From NCBI GenBank assembly GCA_002049455.2, contig KV919002.1, positions 1 through 64,000 of the forward strand: 64,000 bases of DNA. The letters run 5' to 3'. The translations under genes were made by a program, and so were the position numbers. This DNA is from Porphyra umbilicalis (lineage: Eukaryota; Rhodophyta; Bangiophyceae; Bangiales; Bangiaceae). The notes under the pieces are model-generated. The model was not told the origin of the DNA, did no database searches, and was given only the letters and a program-made list of their open reading frames with translations. This document shows positions 28,151 to 38,579 of this stretch, piece after piece. Position 1 is the stretch's first letter; every line of letters starts with the position of its first letter.

Positions 28151-30936
28151 CTACACGAGCGTCGAGAGCAGCGCCAACGCGGCGAGTGCCCCGGTCGTCG
28201 TCAGCGCAACGACGCTCAAGCGCCGAACGAGCAGCGCGCGGACCGTCTCGCGCGCCGTCCCGGCCGTCGAGTCGACCGCGTGCTCCCACAGGGGCCCGCC
28301 GAGGCGGCCGAGGAGGGACGACCCCGGCGGGCCAAGTAGGTCCGACACGTCCACGTCCCGCGCGACCGCCTCATACAGGGCGGCGCCGACGTGCACGGCC
28401 TCCTCCTTGGCGCCAGGGCGCGCGGCGTGGCCGAGAGCGACGAGCATCACGTGCATCAGCGTGCTGCCGGCGCCCCCATCCATCACCGCCATGTCCAGGC
28501 GGAGGGCGCGCAGCTGCGCGTCTCTGGTGTCCAAGACGCCCGCTGGGCCGGCCGCGACGGGGGCCGCCGTCACACCAGACACCCCCCCGCTGTCGGCCGG
28601 GTCGGCGGCCAGCACGACCGCGGCCGCCTCCGCCTCGGCGGCCTCGGTGCGGGGGATGGCAAACGTGGACAACCACAGCAGGTTGCCGATGGTCGTCAGG
28701 AGGGCGCACCCCGCCGGCGAGGCGCGAAACGCCGCCACGGCGGCCGCGTCCGTCGAGGCGGTGGCGCGCCCCAAGGCGGCCCCGTTGGCGGCGAGCACCA
28801 CCACCAGCACCGCCACGGCGGGCGTCGGCACGACGAGGCACTGGTCGAGCGCGGTGCCGGGGTCCACCAGGCCCCCGCCCGACGCGGCCACCACCCGCAA
28901 CAGCCGCTCGACGAGGCGGTGGAGGGACGTGCCGTCGCGGGCGGCGGCGGCGCGCGCGGGCGGCGGGCGGCGCACGGTCACGGCCGCGCGGGAGGCCGCC
29001 CACAGGCGGCCCCACAGCGGCTGCTGTTGGACGAGCGTGTTCAGCTCGCACGTCATATCCAGCGCCGACCACGCCGAGGGGAAGCTGTCGGACAGGCGGC
29101 GGCCGGGTGGCGCGGCTTCGGCGGCCAGCCACGCCCACGCCGCGTCGGCGCTGTGGAGGTCCGCGTCGCCGGGTAGCAGGCGCGCCACGTCGACGGCGGA
29201 GGAGCTGGCGCTGCCGCTGCCGCTCCCACTCGACACCGGCGGCGTGTGTGGGGCCGAGATGGGGGTGGTCACTCCCGACGTCGACAAGCCACCGCTGCTC
29301 GGCGGCGGGGCCGTCGCCCACTCCTCCCAGGCCGGCTGCAAGTCAATGTACCCGGGCTTGGACAGCCGCGCGGGTAGTGGCAGGGGGACCCGTGGCGCCG
29401 ATGGCACCGGTGCGCCGCCCGACGGCGCCCCAAAGTACCCGCCCGTCTCCAAGTTGATCCCCCGGTGTGCCGACAGCGCCTTGCCGAGCCGCAACGCGTC
29501 GTCCCACGTCAAACAGTTGGCCATGGGGCCGAGCGGGGACAGGGCCGACGCGACCGTCGCGAGCACCCCACACACGTCTTCGGGGACGAGCAAGTCAAAC
29601 AAAGCGCCGCCGTCTGGGGCGGCAGCGGCGGCGGCGCCCCCCCCCTCTGTTTCGGCAATGGGCAGCAGCGAGTCCCCGTCGACAGAGGAGCCCCGGCTGC
29701 TGCTGCTGGCGCTGACGCCGCCGCCGCCGCCGCCGCCGCCGCCGCAGCCGCCACCGCCGTTGCGACTACCGCCGGCCGCCACCGGGGGCGACGGACCCCG
29801 ACGAGCCACACGCGGCGGCGGCGCCCCAAACGACGCGGCGGTCGGCACCGCCAGCCGCACCGTCGGGGCCGTCGCGGAGAGGCGCGCCCGCCCGCGGGCG
29901 GCCACCCAAAAGTCGTCGCCGTCCACGTCGCCGTCGTCGTCGATGGCGGGTGCCCCCCCCCCCCCCCCCTCCTCCCCACGCGTGCCAACGATAAACGGCA
30001 ATCGCGCGCGCAGCGGGCCGACCGCCCCCCCCCCCGCCGCAACGTCGCGTGGTCGACCGGCACCGCCGGCACCTCCACCCCCACCCGTGTCAGCCGCATC
30101 GCGCGGGCGTGGCAGGTGCCCTCCGAGACGCCCACCTGCACCTCTGTGCCGCCGCCATAGGCCACCGCCAGCAGCGATGCTTCGCCCCGCCGCAGGGCGA
30201 CGGGCACGGTCAGGCCGACTTCGAGGGCGAGGACCGTCGCCAAGTAGAACACGATGGAATCCCACGCTTGGAGGGCGGCCGCGCCCGCCACCCACCCGGC
30301 CCACACCGCCACAAAGGCGGTCCGCCCGGCCGTCGACAGCTCGCGGAAGAGGAGGCTCATGGAGAAGCCCCACGGGCCGCGGGCGCCGGGGTCGACCCCG
30401 CCGTCGCCGCCATTGTCGCTTCCCCCCCCGCCACTTACCGCGCCGCGATGCGCGAGGAGCGGCAGGGGGAGGACCAGCACCAGCGGACAGACGGCGTGGA
30501 ACCACTGCCACGCATAGCGGGACTGGGTGGATACGACTCGGGGGAGCACCGCCGCAAGGGCGGCAAAAACCCCGCTGAGCGCCACCGCCGTGGACGCCGC
30601 CGCCCACGTCGTCGGCCGCCGGAGGGAGGCTACCGTCACGCCCGAAAGAAGACGCAGGATGGACACAATGACCGCGAGGGCGGCGGCGACCGACGCCTCT
30701 CGGTAGTCGATGGAGCGCACGGGGGACACCTCCAGGGGCTCTGCGTCTTGGCGCTCAGCCGGCGGGGTGCGGGTGAGGCGCAGACCTCCCCCGGGCCCCA
30801 ATGGTGGGGTCGCCGCCAAAGCGGAGGCGGCGCAAACCGCCAGCAGGAGCACCGCAGGGAGCAGCCAAAGCGCCCGGCACCGCCCAAGCGGGACCCCACG
30901 CCGGCAGATGCTAAGGACACGCATGGCCGCACACAT
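28151..30936 (-). CDS. Hypothetical multi-pass membrane protein with one frame break
   Basis: The start is the ATG at 30936 or, four codons later, at 30924 (MRVLSICRRGVPLGRC). Five or six hydrophobic segments lie in the first 260 residues: ALWLLPAVLLLAVCAASALA, VAAALAVIVSILRLLSG, STAVALSGVFAALAAVLP, HAVCPLVLVLPLPLLAH, TAFVAVWAGWVAGAAALQAW and VFYLATVLALEVGLTVPVAL. The frame changes at a run of eleven C at 30025-30035. Adjusting that run by one base joins it to a second frame of about 620 codons ending at 28151. That part is soluble-looking, with acidic and Ser-rich stretches, and ends in another hydrophobic helix (SVVALTTTGALAALALLSTL) at the very C-terminus. Total about 925 residues. No family recognised. 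Topology suggests a membrane protein with a large central cytoplasmic or lumenal domain and a tail anchor. Confidence 0.6.
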
Positions 30937-32759
30937 CAGGTGCACGAGTAAAAAGCAAAAGACTCAACACCGCAGCTTCCAGATGCAGCGAGACACAAGC
31001 GCGACATGACTGTGTCTTGTGCAGTGATCGTGTATGGAAGACGGCGGCGCATCAACAAGAACACTGGACGAGAACACCACCAAGCGCGTACCAGTCAGTG
31101 CACTCACAGCCACGAGCGCTTGTCATTGTTGCGTACCGAACGACACGAACAGGAGACGCCAACCGGCCAGTCAGCCACCGGCACCGGTGTCAACGACGGG
31201 GTGGCTGGCGAAGGCCCGCCACTGCAGGCGTCCAGTGGAAAAGCCGTGGATCACAGGTGATCCGATAAGTAGCACCCTCCCGTTCTTCCTCGGCATCTCG
31301 CGTTCCAGACTCGCTCAGTACCTTGGTGATTTGTGATAATTGCCTTTCTGGGCTTGATTTGGGCCGCACACAGTTGCGCTTCTCGACTGCCGAGCCCATC
31401 TTCCCCCCCCACCCTCACGCCCGGTGCCCGCACCTGTCTGCGGTGTGCATTCTCCGCCACCCCTCACCTGCCGACCGCCGCGGCGCCCCCCAAAATCAAA
31501 CATGCCCTCCCGCTCTTCCCCCCACGCCAAGATGGAGCAACCTGGGCCCCGCCTCCCCGCTGCCGGTCGGCGGCACCCGACCACGTGCGTTAGGCCCCCA
31601 CCCCCCGGCAGGGGGCTTGGCGGCGGGCGCGCCAAGGGCGGCTGCGTTTGACGGCGACAGAATCGAAACGCAGCCGGGACGAGGCGCCGACACCCCCTCC
31701 TCTGGCCCACCTGGCGCGGCTGCGCCGCACCAGCAGGCTCGCAGGCGCGGTGGCACCCCCGTGATCTTGTCCGTGGCGGCCGCTCCGCGCAGGCGGTGGC
31801 AGCAGCTGCTGGTAGACCTGGCGCGCGGCCCCAGACCGGGGGCTCGCCGGCGTTTTGTGTTGAGCGGCGCTCGGTGGGGAGGGGGGGGGTGGACGGGGTG
31901 GTCCTCCTTGCTGGCTCACCATTGCGCATGTGGTTTATTCTTTTCTCTTTGCCCTTCGTGAGCGTGTCTGGCGGCCTAGGGCGCGTGTATGCCTGCGTCG
32001 AGCGGGGGGCTCCGCGGCGGGGTGCTTGGAGCCGGCGGCCGACGGACCGCTCGTGCCACCCCGCTCACGCGGCCGCGCTGCGTGCGGGGCCGACCGGGTG
32101 GGTTGGCAAACGCAGGCGCGTCGGTCGCGGGACCGCCGGGCGTAGGGTCGGGTCTGGACGCGTCCCCCTCCAGACCGTCGGTTGTCGCCCAATTCACGCC
32201 CGCCGCCCGCCCGAACGCAAGCCGGCCCCCCCGGATGAGCGGCGAGGCGGGTGTGGGGGTCGGCGGGCGCCGCAAGGGGCGCCCTCCCTCCTCTCCTCCC
32301 CCCACCCCCCCACCCCCGCTCCCCCGCGACGGACGTAGGGCCGTCAGCCTCTGGCAGCCGGGCGGCAGCGGTCGCGGAAGGGTCGCCGCCACCCTCGAAT
32401 GGGTAAAGATGGGCCGCGACGCTCTCGTAGGCCTGCGGGACCCCCCTACCCTATGGCAGACGGTTGTTTCGCGCTCGCGTTGGCGGCCGCGGCATGGACG
32501 CCGACCGCTCGATACACGCCACGGCTGGTGGTGGGGGTGGCAACACGAGCGGGAGTGGGCGGCGGCTAGGGGACGGACGCGCTGGCCGCCGCGCCACGCA
32601 CGCGGGCGTCAACTCGACGCGGGTTGGTGGGGTGCCTCTGGCTCCGCGCCTCGACGTAAGCGTCGTGTCTGCACGACCGCCGACGCCGCCGACCACGTCG
32701 GTTGCGGCGGTGACGGCGCCCCGTCCCCCGGTCAACGGACGGCGCCGGTGGGGGTGGGA
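30937..32759. promoter_or_regulatory. Divergent intergenic region before the TIG/REJ gene
   Basis: It separates the minus-strand multi-pass protein gene from the plus-strand TIG/REJ gene, so both promoters should lie here. The first 450 bases are relatively AT-rich. An open frame runs in from 31989 and is continuous with the REJ gene, but its translation is arginine- and proline-rich and precedes the signal peptide, so I treat it as non-coding. Confidence 0.4.
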
Positions 32760-32819
32760 ATGACAGAGGGTGGTGGCGACAACGGCGACGGCGGCTGCGG
32801 CCGCCCCGGTGGGCCTGGG

Positions 32820-35800
32820 ATGGGGGTCCGCCGGCGGGCGGCGCGGCGCAGCCTCTTTGCTGCCGTCGCGGCGGCGGCTGTGTTGGGGTTGGTCCGCGCC
32901 GCGGCGGGCGCGACGGCGGCTGGGCCCGGCGTGGCCGCAACGGGGGCGTTTGGGTGCGGCCACCCGGCGGTGAGAGTGACCGCAGAGGCGGCGGGGGGCG
33001 GCGCCGCCGCCCTGCCGTCGGTCGGCCGCCAAGCCGCAGAGGGCGGCGCCGCAGCCGCGGCGGCGTCGGCGGCGGGGACACCGACGCCGACAGCGACGCC
33101 GTCGCCCGCCGACATTGTTCGTGCGGTGGTGGCGGGCTGCACACTCACCTCGTCCGCGCCTGATACGGTTGTCTTGTTGCAAGTCAACGGGTCGGTGGAG
33201 CACCTCTTGTCGGCGACGCTGACGCTGCCCCACCCGGGGCTGCCGCTGACGGACATTGCGTTTGGGGTCACGTCGACCAACGGGGCGGTGTTGCAAGCGC
33301 CGACTGCCGACGGCGACGCGGCGGCCGTGGCGGCGGCGTCGGCGGCGATGCTCTCCCGGCGGGTCAGCGCCGTGTTCCCCAATGGCAACGCGCGGGTCGT
33401 CAACGTGACGCTCGCGGCGGATTTTGACGCCATGGTCGGGACGACCAACGTGTCCCTGGTTGCGACGACACTCGAGCCGGCAGACGACGCTACTGGCGGG
33501 GGACGGGTGAAACCCCCGACTGAGGGCCGGGGCGAAGGTGATGGCGGGACGGTGTTGACGCTCGGCACAGCGACCTGCTCTTACATCATTGCGGGCATTA
33601 GCGTGTACCAGACGGCGTCTGACGGGTCACCCACGCTCGTGTCGGGCGACGGCCACGGCCTGTCCATCCCCTACACGGCGTTGCTGCCGACGGGCGCAAC
33701 GGGCGCAGCGTCGGACGCGACGGCGGCGCCCAACAAGTTCAGCCTCTCCGTGTTTGTCCAGTTTGCCAATGGAACGTCGTCGGCCATCCCCGCGTCGGTG
33801 GCATCGGGGCCCACGGCAGGCGCCGAGTCGGTAGCCGCCTTTATGGGCGGCGTCGACGCGTCGCTCGTGTCATGGAGCGGGCAGCTTGCACACAACGCGG
33901 CGTCGTGCTCGATGACGTCGGCTGCGAGCGCCGACGCGGCGGCGCCCGGGGGCTTTCGCCTGGCCGACGGGTGCGGCTTTGGGTTTTACCACACCGCAAC
34001 CGGCGGGGTGCAGCTCGGCCTCGGCGTAGAACCGTACCGGGCGGGCCCGCTGGTCATTGGCTTGGCGTGGTCGGCACTGACCGCCACCGATGTGGACCTC
34101 ATGGACGAGGTGTGGACGTCGATCGTGACCATTGACATTACGGGGCGGCCGCCGCCAGTGATCATGGGCGTCGCGCCGTGGACGGACGAGTTGGGGGCGG
34201 CGGGCGCGCTGGCCGCCGGCGACTTTGCGTCTGCGCCGACCATGCTGCGGCCGTCGGGCGGGGAGCAGCTCGTGTACCAAGCGTTCAATTGCGAGGGGTC
34301 GGTCGAGCGCGCCGTGGCGGTGACGCTCGGTGGGGACGGGGCGCAGTCGGCCGTCGGCGGTAACCTGTCGTCTGGTGGCGGCAGTGGCAGCGGGGGCAAC
34401 GACGGCGGTGGCCGCCGCGTCACCTTCCTCGAAGTGCCGGGCTCGTACCTGTCGACCGGCGCGCCGGCCTTCATGCAGTACTTCACCGTCACGACCGTGC
34501 CCGGCAACGGCACGGGCCTGCCATGGCAGCTGCTCGTCACCCGCCCGTCGGTGGGTGCTGACGGCGGCTCGGGGCCGCTCGAGACCGTGACGGCGGTGAT
34601 GTCTCCGGGGCTCGACGCGCCCCTGAGCTACGACACCCGCCTGGTGGCCATTGACAACATGTCGCCGACCGGCGGCACCGACACGGGGGGCGCCACCATC
34701 ACCCTATCTGGCTACTTTCCGGGCCTGCAGCTCGGCCGCGGGGACGGTGTCTTCTTCAACGCCGTCCGCGTGCCGGATCGCTACATCGTGTCTGTGACGG
34801 CCAGCGTCATCACCTTTACGCTGCCGCCGCTGTCAACGTTTGGGCGCAACACGGACTACACGGTGACTGTCCACGTGGCCGCCGAGGTGTCCAATGGCCT
34901 CGCGTTTGGCTTTTGGTCGGGTTCGACGGTCGCGCAGATGGAGGTGACGGGCACGTCCACGCGCGGCGACGCGTACGAGCTCGGCCGGTGCAACACGGCG
35001 CGCTTTACGGTCATGCTCCAGCCGCTGTCGGCGGCGACCACCACCTTCAAGTGGACGGTGCGGGCGCGGGTGGCGGGCGGGACGGACCTGCTGACGACGC
35101 TCCCGGCCGACCGGGCCACCCGTGATACACTCGTCCTCACGTCGGACGAGGTGCCCCTCGGTGACTACACTGTGTCTGTGACGGTCACGCTGCCGACGTT
35201 TACGGTCAGCTCCTCGTCGCACCTCCGCCGCACGGACGCGCTGTCCGTGGGGGTGTACCTTCACACGCCCCCCGTGCGGGCCGTGACGGTGCCAGACGCG
35301 CCACTGCGGGTGGCGGCGCTCATCGACACGCCCGGCTGCTTCACGCCGCCGGTGTCGGGCAATGACAGCCTGATCCTCAAGTGGTCGTTTATGGGGCGCA
35401 CGACGCAGTGGAGCTACCGCGAGACCGAGGCCCGCGCGCAAGCGTCCTCGTCTGAAGAAACGCCTGCCCGCCTCGGTTGGGAGTATGTGGTGCCGCAGCC
35501 CGACTTGGAGTACGGGCGCCACCCGGTGGCGTTGCACGTTTCGTACGCGGGCGCGTCTGAGGTGCATGGCACGGCCTCGACGGTCGTTGAGGTGGCGCCG
35601 TCGCCGCTCGTCGCACGCATCCGCAACGGCGAGACGGTTGTCAACGTCAACACGAAATCGGCTCTGACGATGGTCGGCAACCGGTCGGTGGACCCAGATG
35701 TGGTGGCCCCTGCCAACGGCAATGCCGGCCTGACCTACGCCTGGTCATGCGTGACCGCTGAGGCGGCCACCGATGACCCGTTTCAGCCGTCGACGGTAGA

Positions 35801-38579
35801 AGGTGGCTCGCGGTCGTCGCCCGCCCGCGACGCGTGCCCGCTGGCCTTGCTCCCAGCGACCGACGCGTCGTCGGCGTGGACGGTGCCGCCGTCGGCGTTT
35901 GCGGGTCTGCCGGGCAAGGTGTCCCACGTCTACTACCGCCTGGTCGTCCGCAAATCGGCGGCCAACGCGGCGGACGCGGTGCTCGGCACCCGCACGTCGG
36001 CGCCGACGACGCTGACGGTGCGGGTGGCGCGGGACGAGGCGATGCCGGCGCTGACAAACTTCCTCTTGGACGTGCGGGACAAGCGCGGCGTCGCCATCGA
36101 TCCGGCGGCGGTCAAGTACTTCGACGACGTGGTGCTGCACGTGGCTACGGACACGCCCGGCACGACGTGGTCCTACTCGCTCGTCTCCCCGCTGACGGAC
36201 GTGGCGACCTTCCTGGCTCCCTCGCGCCTGCTGGTCGAGCACGGTTACTACCGGCCCGACGCGCTCGGGACGCTTGGCAACCGGCTGCCGCTAGGCATCC
36301 GCGCTGGGTCGCTCGCCCCGTCGACCGCGTACGAGGTGCGGGTCGACTTGGAGGCGGCCGGGTACGCGGCCAAGTCCGCGTCGCTGACCCTGCAGACGCT
36401 CGAGCGGCCGAGCGTGGTCTTCCCCACGCCCGCGATCATGGAGGGCGACACCGGCACCGAGTTTTCGGCTTGGGCGGGCCCGTCGTTCAACGACTCGTCG
36501 TTTGTCATCTACTTCAAGTTGACCAATGAGGCGGGCGAGACAACGTGCGTTGGCGGCTGCACCGGCTACCCACTGGTGCGCTTCCGTGTTGGCCTGCCGG
36601 GCACCTACAAGCTGACGGCCGTGCTGTACGACGCGCAGGGTGCGGCGGAGCTCGACGTTAAGACGCTCGATACGCCCCTGGTCGTTACCGAGGCGCCAGA
36701 TGTACAAGACCGGCTGCGGGCGGACCTGCTGCGGTCCTTCCGCCGGGGTGACGACGCGTCCTGGACGGGGCTGGCCAAGGACGTGGCGTTTATGCTGTCG
36801 ACCGAGTTTGATCAGCCACACGCATTGACCGCCGTCCGCCGAATGGCTGTTGCACACGCAGCGGCTGAGGTGGCTGCCCTCCCGTCGGGTGACCTTGCGG
36901 TGATTGGCACCCGCCAGCAGTTGGAGGCCAACTCGACGGCGCTTGTGGCCGCGGACGACACGGTGCCGACCGTCGAGGGCGACGGCTCTACAACCACGCC
37001 CGCCGCCGCCGCTACCGCCGCGGCTGGGTCGGATGCGGACCTCAAGACGTTTGTCAGCGACACGGTGTACGAGATCATCCACGGGGGCAACCGGCTGTTT
37101 TGCAACTCAGTGCCCAATACCCTCCACTCGGAGGTGTGCATGGCGCTCGTCAACACCCTGGCCATGCAGCAGTGCCTGTCGGCCGAGGCGGTGTACAGCC
37201 TCGGCGCGACCGTCCGGTGTTGCGCGGAGAACGTGCCGCTGCGGACGGCGGGCAAGATGGACGGGCTGTTGGCGACGGCGTTTGACAACCTCGCGCGGCT
37301 TGCGGCCAACGCCGACTGCGCGGAAGGCAGTGGCCGGCGGCGCCTGCGCTCCGAGGCGGGGGCGCCGAGCCAGATCGTGCCGGACATTTACGAGTTTATC
37401 GTGGCGCAAACCACGTCGATTGTCGGCGTCGACAAGGCGGCGGGCTTTGCAACGCGCATCCGCATCGAGCCCGAGGCGCCCGCACGCCGTTCGGCGCCGA
37501 CAATGCTCGTCGCCGGCATCGTGTCAGGCGACGCGGCGGTGCGGGTCAATTCGACGGACCAGGGCGTGCCCACTGACGGGGCGCTGACGACTTTTCGGCA
37601 GCAGGAGGCGGCGACGCCGGCGGCGGCGGAGCTCCACCACGGCGTCCTGTCGCTGGCGGTGGCGTCCAACCCAGAGCAGCTGCCATCACTGGGCGTGTAC
37701 GGGCGCGACTCGGGGACAAGCCGCACGCGGGAGGAGGCCAACGCAGAGGCGGCTGACGGGGGCGGCCCGCCCGATGCGGGGGAGCTGGTCGAACTCAAGG
37801 GCCTCCGCGGAGACGGGGAGAACAACTACTTCTTCATGCGCCCTGTGTGCTTGGAGCGAGTCTTTGGGACGACCGGCACCAAGCGCCTGCTCTTTGCCTA
37901 CTACCAGTCGCCCGACTTCGTGGTTCAGTCGGGCATCCAGGAGGCGCCCCACTACGCCGAGACGACGCCGGGGCTCTTCACGACCCGCATCTACGAGGAG
38001 GATACTTCGACTGAGACGACCGGAAAACTGCGGCCGCTTGCGGTGGCCGACGACGGGCCGCACTGCTTCTGCTGGCGGCTACCGTTGGCCAACGTGTCGG
38101 CCTTTGACGGCACTGACGACGAGCTGCGGCCGGGCGTGTACACTTTCACGGAGCTCAAGGAGTACGGGGTGGACGTGGCCAAGGGGGAAGCCTTCCACTA
38201 CTGGGAGGACACGGTGCTGCTCGTCGGCTCCTCTATCTCGGAGCGGTGGGTCGAGGCGTGCATGGACCGGCCCGGCCTGATCGGCGCCGCGCCAACGACG
38301 CGCATCATCGGGCCGCTCGGCTTTGGCACGACCGTCCTGGCGGGCTTCCAGTCGCTGACGGTCGCGGGCATCATTGTCGGCGTCATTGTCGCGGTCGTTG
38401 TCGCGCTCGTTGCGTCGTGGATGGTCGCGACCCGCACGGCGACGGGCGGGGCGTTGCCGCCGCGGGGGATTGGTGCCGGCGAGGTGTTCGTCGAGCGCGA
38501 CGTGTGGGGGCGCGGCACGGGCTTAGCGGCAGCGGGCGGGGACGTCACCCCGGCCGTCTCCCCGGTCGCCGCCCAGTGA
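32820..38579 (+). CDS. Cell-surface protein with TIG and REJ domains and one membrane span
   Basis: A single exon of 1919 residues from the ATG at 32820, chosen because it starts a signal peptide (MGVRRRAARRSLFAAVAAAA); an in-frame ATG at 32760 would add 20 residues. After an Ala-rich segment and several unrecognised beta-rich stretches comes an IPT/TIG domain near residues 612-690 (MSPTGGTDTGGATITLSGYF). A REJ (receptor for egg jelly) module spans about 930-1290, with TYAWSCVTAEAATDD, SHVYYRLVVRKS and GTYKLTAVLYDAQGAAELDV. A cysteine-containing region follows (FCNSVPNTLHSEVCMALVNT, VRCCAENVPL). A single transmembrane helix lies at about 1841-1870 (LTVAGIIVGVIVAVVVALVA), then a roughly 50-residue cytoplasmic tail. 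REJ domains occur in sea urchin sperm receptors and polycystin-1. I see no polycystin channel and no GPS site. Likely role is adhesion or signalling at the cell surface, possibly between gametes, which is inference. Confidence 0.8.
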   Translation: MGVRRRAARRSLFAAVAAAAVLGLVRAAAGATAAGPGVAATGAFGCGHPAVRVTAEAAGGGAAALPSVGRQAAEGGAAAAAASAAGTPTPTATPSPADIVRAVVAGCTLTSSAPDTVVLLQVNGSVEHLLSATLTLPHPGLPLTDIAFGVTSTNGAVLQAPTADGDAAAVAAASAAMLSRRVSAVFPNGNARVVNVTLAADFDAMVGTTNVSLVATTLEPADDATGGGRVKPPTEGRGEGDGGTVLTLGTATCSYIIAGISVYQTASDGSPTLVSGDGHGLSIPYTALLPTGATGAASDATAAPNKFSLSVFVQFANGTSSAIPASVASGPTAGAESVAAFMGGVDASLVSWSGQLAHNAASCSMTSAASADAAAPGGFRLADGCGFGFYHTATGGVQLGLGVEPYRAGPLVIGLAWSALTATDVDLMDEVWTSIVTIDITGRPPPVIMGVAPWTDELGAAGALAAGDFASAPTMLRPSGGEQLVYQAFNCEGSVERAVAVTLGGDGAQSAVGGNLSSGGGSGSGGNDGGGRRVTFLEVPGSYLSTGAPAFMQYFTVTTVPGNGTGLPWQLLVTRPSVGADGGSGPLETVTAVMSPGLDAPLSYDTRLVAIDNMSPTGGTDTGGATITLSGYFPGLQLGRGDGVFFNAVRVPDRYIVSVTASVITFTLPPLSTFGRNTDYTVTVHVAAEVSNGLAFGFWSGSTVAQMEVTGTSTRGDAYELGRCNTARFTVMLQPLSAATTTFKWTVRARVAGGTDLLTTLPADRATRDTLVLTSDEVPLGDYTVSVTVTLPTFTVSSSSHLRRTDALSVGVYLHTPPVRAVTVPDAPLRVAALIDTPGCFTPPVSGNDSLILKWSFMGRTTQWSYRETEARAQASSSEETPARLGWEYVVPQPDLEYGRHPVALHVSYAGASEVHGTASTVVEVAPSPLVARIRNGETVVNVNTKSALTMVGNRSVDPDVVAPANGNAGLTYAWSCVTAEAATDDPFQPSTVEGGSRSSPARDACPLALLPATDASSAWTVPPSAFAGLPGKVSHVYYRLVVRKSAANAADAVLGTRTSAPTTLTVRVARDEAMPALTNFLLDVRDKRGVAIDPAAVKYFDDVVLHVATDTPGTTWSYSLVSPLTDVATFLAPSRLLVEHGYYRPDALGTLGNRLPLGIRAGSLAPSTAYEVRVDLEAAGYAAKSASLTLQTLERPSVVFPTPAIMEGDTGTEFSAWAGPSFNDSSFVIYFKLTNEAGETTCVGGCTGYPLVRFRVGLPGTYKLTAVLYDAQGAAELDVKTLDTPLVVTEAPDVQDRLRADLLRSFRRGDDASWTGLAKDVAFMLSTEFDQPHALTAVRRMAVAHAAAEVAALPSGDLAVIGTRQQLEANSTALVAADDTVPTVEGDGSTTTPAAAATAAAGSDADLKTFVSDTVYEIIHGGNRLFCNSVPNTLHSEVCMALVNTLAMQQCLSAEAVYSLGATVRCCAENVPLRTAGKMDGLLATAFDNLARLAANADCAEGSGRRRLRSEAGAPSQIVPDIYEFIVAQTTSIVGVDKAAGFATRIRIEPEAPARRSAPTMLVAGIVSGDAAVRVNSTDQGVPTDGALTTFRQQEAATPAAAELHHGVLSLAVASNPEQLPSLGVYGRDSGTSRTREEANAEAADGGGPPDAGELVELKGLRGDGENNYFFMRPVCLERVFGTTGTKRLLFAYYQSPDFVVQSGIQEAPHYAETTPGLFTTRIYEEDTSTETTGKLRPLAVADDGPHCFCWRLPLANVSAFDGTDDELRPGVYTFTELKEYGVDVAKGEAFHYWEDTVLLVGSSISERWVEACMDRPGLIGAAPTTRIIGPLGFGTTVLAGFQSLTVAGIIVGVIVAVVVALVASWMVATRTATGGALPPRGIGAGEVFVERDVWGRGTGLAAAGGDVTPAVSPVAAQ

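Noticed and set aside
31989-32819. In-frame extension upstream of the TIG/REJ gene
   Set aside because: A signal peptide starts at 32820, so an extra 277 codons of basic, low-complexity sequence before it make no sense for a surface protein.
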